DNA of 64,000 nucleotides from Rhipicephalus microplus (taxonomy: Eukaryota > Arthropoda > Arachnida > Ixodida > Ixodidae), in NCBI RefSeq assembly GCF_043290135.1, contig NC_134705.1, positions 60,043,771-60,107,770 of the forward strand, read 5' to 3'. The notes under the pieces were generated by a model. It did no database searches and was not told the DNA's origin. It saw nothing but the letters and a program-made list of their open reading frames with translations. This document shows positions 37,216-44,553 of this stretch, one piece after another. Position 1 is the stretch's first letter. Every line of letters starts with the position of its first letter. The translations under genes and the position numbers were made by a program.

Positions 37216-37731
37216 TGAGAGGGCAAACAAGGCGGTTTTGTATAGTTGCCATGCTAAACCTGACTAACATTTTTGTTCACTTTTTTGTTTGGACGTAATT
37301 TTAACTGCTTTTATCGTTATGTCTAGACGTACCGCTAGACACTCCCGACTATACAAACAAAGCGCCTAGCCAGAAAATGCTTGACGTCACTCTTGATCAG
37401 CGTCCTCTTGAACGGGATCAGGCCTGTCCGCTCCTCCGGTCGTGGCCTGTGACGTCACTCAGTTTTGACCTGCGGCTTCCGTCGAGTGGCTGTGCCCAAT
37501 GCCACCTAAAAAAAAAAAAGTTCGCGCTGCTGTGCCGCGCCGTTCGAGTTGGCCGGCGTGCTAAGCCTGGCGAGCCGTTGCGGTGTGGTGGTGTCTTTTG
37601 TTGTTACGCTGTTGTGGTGTTTCTGGCGGCCTGAGAAGAGGTGTTTGTCTGCACAAGTGAAAAGCTGCGTGATGGTGTGATGTTGTTAACCGATTGTTCG
37701 TTAACCGAATGTTCGCCTGCTAACTGTCGTA

Positions 37732-40700
37732 ATGGGGCGATGCTGCGTGCCGAATTGTCGCGGGAACTGCGACACCGGACCAAAAGTTCGAGTGTTCTCG
37801 TTCCCCAAGGATGCCCGACGAGTGGTATGGGAGCGTGCCGTTCGTCGAGATGACGTCGATATTCGTTCTCTCCGCGATACAAAGGTATGTATACGTTTTC
37901 ATTACTCGCTGTTGAGTAATTTGTGCTTTGTTATGTTTCCGCGTGTGTTCATTGCCGCGTGTGTTCATTTCTGTGTTGAACCATTCGCTTTGGCTTTGCC
38001 GCTTTGTTGTGATGGGAATTCCGCCATGGCTATAAGGTGGCCCGCATGTTTTAAGTGATGTTCTTTCTAGAAGCGCCGGGACGCATTCTAAGTTTACGCA
38101 ACGCTCGACTTTGCTGTTTGTTCTCACTTATACTTGCTCTCCAGTGCACCGTCGAGAAAATTCGATGATGCAAGTATTAAAACGCATGCGGGAAACGGCT
38201 GGCACTCGTTCTCGCCGAGTGCGTTGTCGTTCATTTCTTTAGGAGTAACTCGTGAACTTCACTGGCCGAGTTCATTTCTGTTCACCTTTCTGCTTGCCTG
38301 CTTCCTAGCCGGCCGTTCTGCAGCGTGACATCTATGTGTAAATATGTTTTTGAAGGGGTCATATGCGTCGTTAGAACGAAGGTAGGCAGTAAAAGGAAAA
38401 AGTCTGTGGAAGGACAACAAGTTGCATCAAAGGGCGTGTTGTTTTATTTGTACACACGTTATCACTCAACGTTTCGTGATGAGTATTTGAAAGATATCTC
38501 AGAGCACACTTTCTTGGATTCTCTATATTTTCTTCGATTGCTATGCAATTATCTTGAGAGCTGTCGTTGAAATTTCGATGTTGCCGCAGGGCACCACGCA
38601 CTTCTGTAACAGCTCCGACTTTTAATTGAGAAATATGAGTGGCGTAATCACATGAATCCATGTGTTTATTGCTTGATGCTGCACCCGCGACTTTCTTGCG
38701 CTTTTGTAATTGCATGCCCATCGCGCTAGCCGCTTCCGTTACTTTGTTTCCTTGAAATGACCCGCCGTGGTGGCTCAGTGGCTAAGGCGTTGTGCTGCTG
38801 AGCGCAAGGTCGCGGGTTCGACTCCCGGCCGCGGCTGCCGCTTTTCTGAAGGAGGCGAAAAGCAAGAACGATAGTGTGTACGAGACTTAAGCGTACGTTA
38901 AAGGTCCCCATGGGTGGTCAAAATTGACCTGGAGCCTTCCACTGCGGCGCGCCTCATCGCCTAGCTGTGCAGTTTCGGTGTGTTAAACCCCGTAATCAAT
39001 AAATTTCCTTCAGATGTCTGCTGGTGCCTTTCATTGTTATGTGCATGTCTGTACAGAGCTAAGATTTCCGTATTTTCTAGCCAAGTAAATGAGGGGGATA
39101 TGAAGGAGAAAATCTCTAATAATGAATTTTATTTTTGTCAATGGTGTGCAGGTATGCGAGCTCCATTTCAAGCCTGAATACTTGAGGACGACCACCACAT
39201 ACACCAATCCTAGAACCGGCAGGAAAATAGAAGCTGCCATGGGTGCCACTCGGCTTACTCCTGACGCAGTGCCGACGATCTTTCCAAATTCCCCTGCTTA
39301 CCTGAGACGTTTCCGCTTTTCCTCAAGCTCCTCGCGCACCAGTGCGCGAGGAGCCCGAGGAAAAGCGGAAACGTCGCGAAGCATCGCATCTGGAAGAAGC
39401 TATTCGACAGTCCATTTCTTCGCACGAAGAAGAGGACCGCCTAAATAAGCTGCAGTCATACGAGGACCTTGTATCGCAACTACAACGCGTCGACCTCTCC
39501 AGCTACTGGACAGCAGTACAAGCAGCAAACGCTGTTCTGTTTCTTCATGTAGAGGGCGAAGATCCACCGGAAGTTGAAAGATCTGTGGTTGTCAGCAGGA
39601 ACATGGAGGTTACGGCTTTCTGGAGGAAGGCGAAACTACCTGGGAAAGATCTCCTCATCCCATCTAGACTGGGCGATCTGCGCTGCCTGCAGACCGCACT
39701 AGACAGTGTGAGACGTTTCAGGAGCCCAGACGCTTGTGTAAAGGATGACAAAGTGAAGGCAACTTTCAACTTGTTGTTCTCCTTGCTGGACAGCCTCAGT
39801 TCAGATGATCTTTTGCCGCAGGAGAAAATAGAAACCCTTGGATTTATCAAGGAACAGCTTGAGCTACTGCAGAAAAATGACCACTCAGTGCGGTACTCTG
39901 CTGACCTTTTGATATTCTCTAGCATTTTGTACACTATTTCCCCACACGCCTACAGATTCATTCGCAGCGCTGGCAAGGTAGCACTGCCACATCGATCTAC
40001 GCTCGTGCGAATCTGTTCGCAATATAACGTGAACCCTGCAAATGAGCAGGACGATGAAGGGTTTTTACGTTATGTGAAGAAGCGATCAAGCCTTCTCAAA
40101 CCACATGAAAAGATTGTGACTCTAATGGTGGATGAAATCCAAATTCAGCCATACTTTGAATACAAAGGTGGCTGGGTGACGGGGGCGGCTTCTAATTCGG
40201 AAGAAGCAGCCAAAACTACTCATGTTTTTATGATACAGTCCTTGCTATCAGCGCACAAGGATGTTGCTCACATTCTGCCAGTGGCTAACATCGAAGCAGT
40301 TGAACTGCATGAGGCCCTGAGAAAGACAATTCTAGAGCTGGAGAAAGCAGGGCTTACTGTCATCGCAGTAATCACAGACAACAATTCGATAAACAGAAAG
40401 GTGATGTCCTTTTTTTCTAAGACGCGAACAGTTGACATTGTGTACCCCCACCCAGCAGACAATTCAAGACCCCTTTTTTATGTGGTAGATCCTGTACACC
40501 TTCTAAAATGTGTAAGGAACAACTGGTTGAACCAAAAAAAATTCTGGTACGTGCATCTTTTTCCCTGAATTTCCCAGCACTTCCTCGTTAGTTCAGGTAA
40601 ACGGAGCTTCTTTCAAAGCTCTTCGGGACCTGCATGCTTCTGAGCAACACAGTGTCTCAAAGTTTGGCTATGGATTGAGCTATAAATCAGTGCATCCATC

Positions 40701-41925
40701 CAACATTGAGCGCCAGAACGTGAAGCTTGCTTTGAAAGTTTTCAGTTCATTTGTGGTGGAGGCGCTAAAAATTCGCGGAAACGAACTCAGTTTGAACTAC
40801 GCCGCGGGGACAGCGCAATTCATTGAATTAATTTTGAAGTGGTGGCATATTGTCAATGTAAAAAGCCCCTCAAAGGGCCGGCGCCTCAGATATCCGCTTC
40901 AGGATCCAGTAAGGAGTTTGAGTGACAAGCAGATCGAATTTCTTAACAATTTCGTATACTGGTTGGACACGTGGCGAGACATCAGGATGGATACCAGGGC
41001 ATTAACCACAGAAACCCATGCAGCGCTGCGGCTTACTTGTTGCTCGCTTGTCGAAATGTGCCGGTACTGTCTTGAAGAACTGAATTTCAGCTATGTCTTG
41101 CTGGGTAACTTTCAGACCGACAGTTTGGAGGAAAGGTTCGGACAGTACCGTCGGCTCTCTGGAACAAATTACCACATATCAATACAGCAAGTCTTCGAGT
41201 CAGAAAAGAAGCTAAGGCTACAAGACAGTTTGATTTTGCCCGATATGCAGGAAATACAGAAGCCATGTGCTATAACAATTGACGGAGCTCAACTGGCACA
41301 GGAGTACGGGGTTAAGATATCAGACTGTGATATAAAAAATAAGGAGTCCAATTTGGCAGTAATTACGTACATTGCAGGATTTTGTGCACACGCCGCGTTA
41401 AAGAAGCTGCCTTGTGAGTATTGTGCCATGAATATTACATCTCAGGACCGGGAAATTCAGCTTGAGAGAAATGTCCTGATTGAAAACCTCTCGAGAGGCG
41501 CTCTGAAGTTTTCCCAGCCGACTGTCATTAATGCAGTTCTACACGCCCACATTGTCTTGGAACAGCTTACCAGCAAAGAGAATGCCTCACGTTTTCATGC
41601 AACTCCTAAACAGAGGGAGGTCCTTGTGTCTATCACAAGGCACCTTTGCGAATGTGAGGGTTTTAATGTCTGTACCAATGGTCATCACCCTGACACTGTG
41701 CTGACTAATATACTTGTGGCAGCAGCAAACACCCTTCTGAAAAACTACGTTCAGATGAAGACAGATATTTTGAACACTAAAAAAAAAATGCAGTCACAGC
41801 AAAGGAAGCTGCAGAAGTTTTCAAAACGAACAGGAAGTTTTTGTGCGTTCTATGTACATTGCAAATGTGAAGAACACAGCTTTTTTCTTCAAAAACTCTC
41901 ATTTATTCTTTTCTCATACAGTTAA
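37732..41925 (+). pseudogene. P-element-like (THAP9-related) transposase
   Basis: Exon 1 (37,732-37,884, 51 codons) holds the first half of a THAP zinc finger: C-x4-C with VFSFPKD and W. The donor is AAAG/GTATGT. Exon 2 starts at 39,152 after CAG, in phase, with VCELHF (the C-x2-H end of THAP) and the AVPTIFP signature. A charged, probably coiled-coil segment follows, then the RNase H-like core: VDEIQI (Asp 40,131-40,133), ITDNNSINRK (Asp 40,377-40,379), the LLKCVRNNW block, and TDSLEERFGQYRR (Glu 41,128-41,130). The frame changes twice: at a 68-bp hairpin (39,307-39,374) and at an A8 run (40,534-40,541), after which frame 1 stays open to 41,925. Intact flanking motifs suggest recent decay, or assembly errors. 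Confidence 0.85.
38759..39010 (+). mobile_element. tRNA-derived SINE in the P-like transposase intron
   Basis: The head has box A (TGGCTCAGTGGCTAAGG) and box B (GGTCGCGGGTTCGACTCC), then a GCTTTTCTGAAGGAGGCG stretch, TTAAAGGTCCCCATGGGTGG, CTGGAGCCTTCCACTGCGGC and a GTTAAACCCCGTAATCAATAA end. This is the Ruka-like layout. It lies between the two coding exons, in transcript orientation. Confidence 0.8.
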
Positions 41926-42919
41926 GTTATGTTACTGTAGTGTTCATAGTCTCTGCACAACAGGGTATTTTACCGTACACGCCAATGAAAGCCCTCGCCA
42001 TTCATATTGCTTACTATGCTGGTTACTGAGAAGCGTGTATCACCTGCATTCTGCCTGCACGGTTGCGAGAGGCTTTATTATCATCTTCGCCATTTTATTG
42101 TTCTCGAGTGGTCTGCAACATATTGCTTAGTAAATCAATGATTTGTTTCTGTACTTACTGTATGCCACCTGGTTGCCTCATTTCAGTGTTTTGTATATTG
42201 CGCTGGAGTGTTTCGCATTGCAATGCTTAGTATACTAGCGATTGATAAAATTAGTTGCGAGTGTAGCAAGTGCGTGTTTTCTTTGTTCCCTTAAGAGTTT
42301 TCATTCAGGGGGCTCTGCTTCACCTATATAGCATGATGATCAATAATGAACTCGACCAGCTTTGAACCTGATTGTTTTTTTGTGACGCGCCATCTATCTG
42401 TATCATTGCGAGCACAGCATGTGTCTGTAATGACCAATTACATATTACTTGCCGTACGATCAACCTCACCGGCGTTATCGCTATTTCAAATGTTCATGCT
42501 CTTTGTGATTATTGTGCGCAACACTATTATTTATAGTCTGTACATAAGGAAACCGAAAAGCATGTACTTCTTTGACAAAGGCTGGGCCAACAGATGAAAT
42601 GTTAGTAAAATGAATGCGCAAATCCAATGTCCGTCGTACTCATTTTTCTTCGTTATAAACTTCCGAGGCCGACGTCATTTTGTTGTTGCCACCGCTATGT
42701 GTATAAGTGAGAACGAACGTTAAAGCGTCATGGCTTGCTCAAAGCAGCGCTGGTTACAGTGCAAAATGCAAAATAAAGCGGTCACATATGTGGAACTCCA
42801 AGCGATCGTTTGTTTCCGCGGTAGGCGACGAGACGCGCCACCCGCGTGGCTCGGTCAACACGCGTGACGTCACGGCGGCAGTGAGCAGGCCTGAACTTTT
42901 TTTTTAGGTGGCATTGCCT

Positions 42920-43071
42920 GCGCCGCACGTAAGTGACGTCACTTTTAACAAAAGTTAACGTAAAGCTATTAAAATGTGCAAATTATTACTTTATAATGCA
43001 ATAAACTTACAAAAGTGTCATTAAACAAGCGTGTAACGTGTTTTTTATAGTGCATAAATTAATTATTAACA
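42920..43071. repeat. X segment, right edge of the loop
   Basis: Begins GCGCCGCACGTAAGTGACGTCA (CRE at 42,934-42,941) and matches 35,838-35,985 in direct orientation. It joins the right arm directly. Confidence 0.6.
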
Positions 43072-43177
43072 CATTGTATAAAAATATTTGTTTTGTATAG
43101 TGTTTTTGTAATATTAGTATATATTGCTCAGTTTAACAACCTAGTAAATTATTTGTTGGTTTATTTGTTGGTTTAGA

Positions 43178-43623
43178 GTGGGCATGGTCGAGCAGCAGCT
43201 ATGCAGTCGACTAAGAACCCGTTTTTTCTTCTACTCCAGTTGCTGACGATGCTGGCTTCCGCCCCCTGCAAAGAAGCTCTAACGGACGGCTTTCACCTAC
43301 CTTCGAAGGGCGCTTCCAACTGGAACGACACGGCGAGGTTCTCTTCGTGGTGCCTCGCGTCACGGGTGCATGTTGTTCAGGGCGGACCGCCAACGCTTCT
43401 GCAGTCTTCTTCTTCGGCTTGGAATCATGCTTGGCAGTGTCCCGTGTTTGATAGCACAACAAGCCTGCCTGTTGTCACTCCGATAATCTCCGAATGCTCA
43501 TCAGCATCGTCATCACCCAGCCACAAGTTTATAAGCAGCCGTCATCCCCCGCGCGACTTCAGTGGGCATGGTCGAGCAGCAGCTATGCAGTCGACTAAGA
43601 ACCCGTTTTTTCTTCTACTCCAG
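43178..43623 (+). repeat. 384-bp direct repeat at the LINE 5' end
   Basis: The 62 bases at 43,178-43,239 recur exactly at 43,562-43,623. The offset, 384, is a multiple of three, so ORF1 reads through both copies. Each copy carries an ATG (43,201 and 43,585) and a tract CCGTTTTTTCTTCTACTCCAG that looks like a 3' splice site. Confidence 0.9.
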
Positions 43624-44553
43624 GTTGGTAAATTTCACTCATGCCACTCTAAAAAGTCAAACAACCTGTGTCTGCTGCTTGTACCATGCCCAAGTGTACT
43701 TTTTTTATGTATTTGCGAATGTGTTCATGTTGTGAAACTATTGCTTTTGAGTGGTGACGTCGAATCCAATCCAGGTCCCAATAATTCTTCTAGTCTTCCT
43801 GATGAGCTGGCTGAAGTCGTGAAGGCAATTAATGCGCACGTTGACGCACGCCATAAAGAATTAAAAACAGTTCTTGATGAATTGAAGTCCAGTCAGGCGA
43901 TTTTGGAGCAAACTGTGTCAGATATTAACTCAAGATTGGTTGCTGTAGAAGCTCGTGTAAATTCCTTCGACAAAATGCCTCCAAGTAACCTGCAGCAAAC
44001 TATAAGTGATACTGTTCGTGGGGCGAACGCTGAATTACGTTCACGCCTAGATGATTTCGAGGATAGGTCACGGCGAGAAAACCTTCTATTCTTCGGAATA
44101 CCTGATGCTGCAGCCGAAACATGGTCGCAGTCCGAAGATAAGGTTCGCGAGATTATGTCCACTCTAGGTCTCCAACTGCCGACCGATGCCATTTCACGTG
44201 CGCATAGGCTTGGTTCATACGCAAATAAGAAGTGCCGTCCTGTAATTGTAAAGCTTTCTAATTTTAAGGTTAAGGAAAGCATTATGGCAAATAAGGCCAA
44301 ATTAAAAGGTATCGGTGTCAGCTTAAGTGAAGATTTTTGCAAAGAAACTAGGAACACGCGTAAAAAATTGTACGAGTACGGAAAGTCGACTGGTCAACAG
44401 TTTGCAGTGCGTTACAACAAGTTATTCATTAACAAAAAATGCTTCGTTTACTGCAGTCAAACCGACAGCGTTTGTGAACTTACCCGTGAATTTACTTCTT
44501 CACTTTCCCCTTCAAGTACCAATATTCATAGCAGTGTTCTTCCCTCTTCCTAG
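43585..44553 (+). CDS. LINE ORF1: hydrophobic leader, 2A-like motif, coiled coil, RNA-binding domain
   Basis: I prefer ATG 43,585, the second of two in-frame ATGs (43,201 lies in the duplicated 5' copy), because the unique N-terminus follows it. Residues about 25-57 are strongly hydrophobic and run into LLLLSGDVESNPGPN; the skip would fall between Gly codon 43,774-43,776 and Pro codon 43,777-43,779 (residue 65). The downstream product, 258 residues, has a coiled-coil-like part (VVKAINAHVDARHKELKTVL region) and an L1-ORF1p-like RRM and C-terminal domain (RRENLLFFGIP, ISRAHRLG, RKKLYEYGK). ORF1 proteins bind element RNA and chaperone nucleic acids. The stop is TAG, and the frame continues into ORF2. 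Confidence 0.85.
   Translation: MQSTKNPFFLLLQVGKFHSCHSKKSNNLCLLLVPCPSVLFLCICECVHVVKLLLLSGDVESNPGPNNSSSLPDELAEVVKAINAHVDARHKELKTVLDELKSSQAILEQTVSDINSRLVAVEARVNSFDKMPPSNLQQTISDTVRGANAELRSRLDDFEDRSRRENLLFFGIPDAAAETWSQSEDKVREIMSTLGLQLPTDAISRAHRLGSYANKKCRPVIVKLSNFKVKESIMANKAKLKGIGVSLSEDFCKETRNTRKKLYEYGKSTGQQFAVRYNKLFINKKCFVYCSQTDSVCELTREFTSSLSPSSTNIHSSVLPSS

Larger units (their letters stand above)
37497..42916 (+). mobile_element. P-element-like transposon, 5.4 kb, THAP type
   Basis: The terminal inverted repeat CAATGCCACCTAAAAAAAAA starts at 37,497 and is mirrored at 42,893-42,916. The flanking 8-mers GCTGTGCC (37,489-37,496) and CCTGCGCC (42,917-42,924) agree at six of eight positions, consistent with a decayed 8-bp duplication, the size P elements make. 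Inside are a THAP exon, an intron with a SINE, and a transposase frame. The element occupies most of the loop of the giant inverted repeat. P elements move by cut-and-paste with a GTP-dependent transposase. Confidence 0.75.

Noticed and set aside
38759..38840. Possible tRNA gene (box A and box B present); same at 48,413 and 37,125
   Set aside because: Each head is joined to a SINE body and tail, and convincing acceptor-stem pairing is missing.
40547..40596. A 50-bp intron in the P-like transposase
   Set aside because: Joining these sites produces a stop codon, whereas a one-base change in the preceding A-run explains the frames.
37125..43071. The whole palindrome as the terminal inverted repeats of one giant P-type transposon
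   Set aside because: The P-like element has its own short termini at 37,497 and 42,916, and the arms consist of unrelated nested LINEs and SINEs.
43201..43584. ATG 43,201 as the native ORF1 start
   Set aside because: It lies in the upstream copy of the duplicated 5' segment; ATG 43,585 opens the frame directly before the hydrophobic leader. It cannot be excluded, since the duplication is in frame.
43753..43779. The 2A-like motif as evidence for an integrated picornavirus-like sequence
   Set aside because: It is in frame with a LINE ORF1 carrying an L1-type RNA-binding domain and followed by endonuclease and reverse transcriptase; no viral domain is present.
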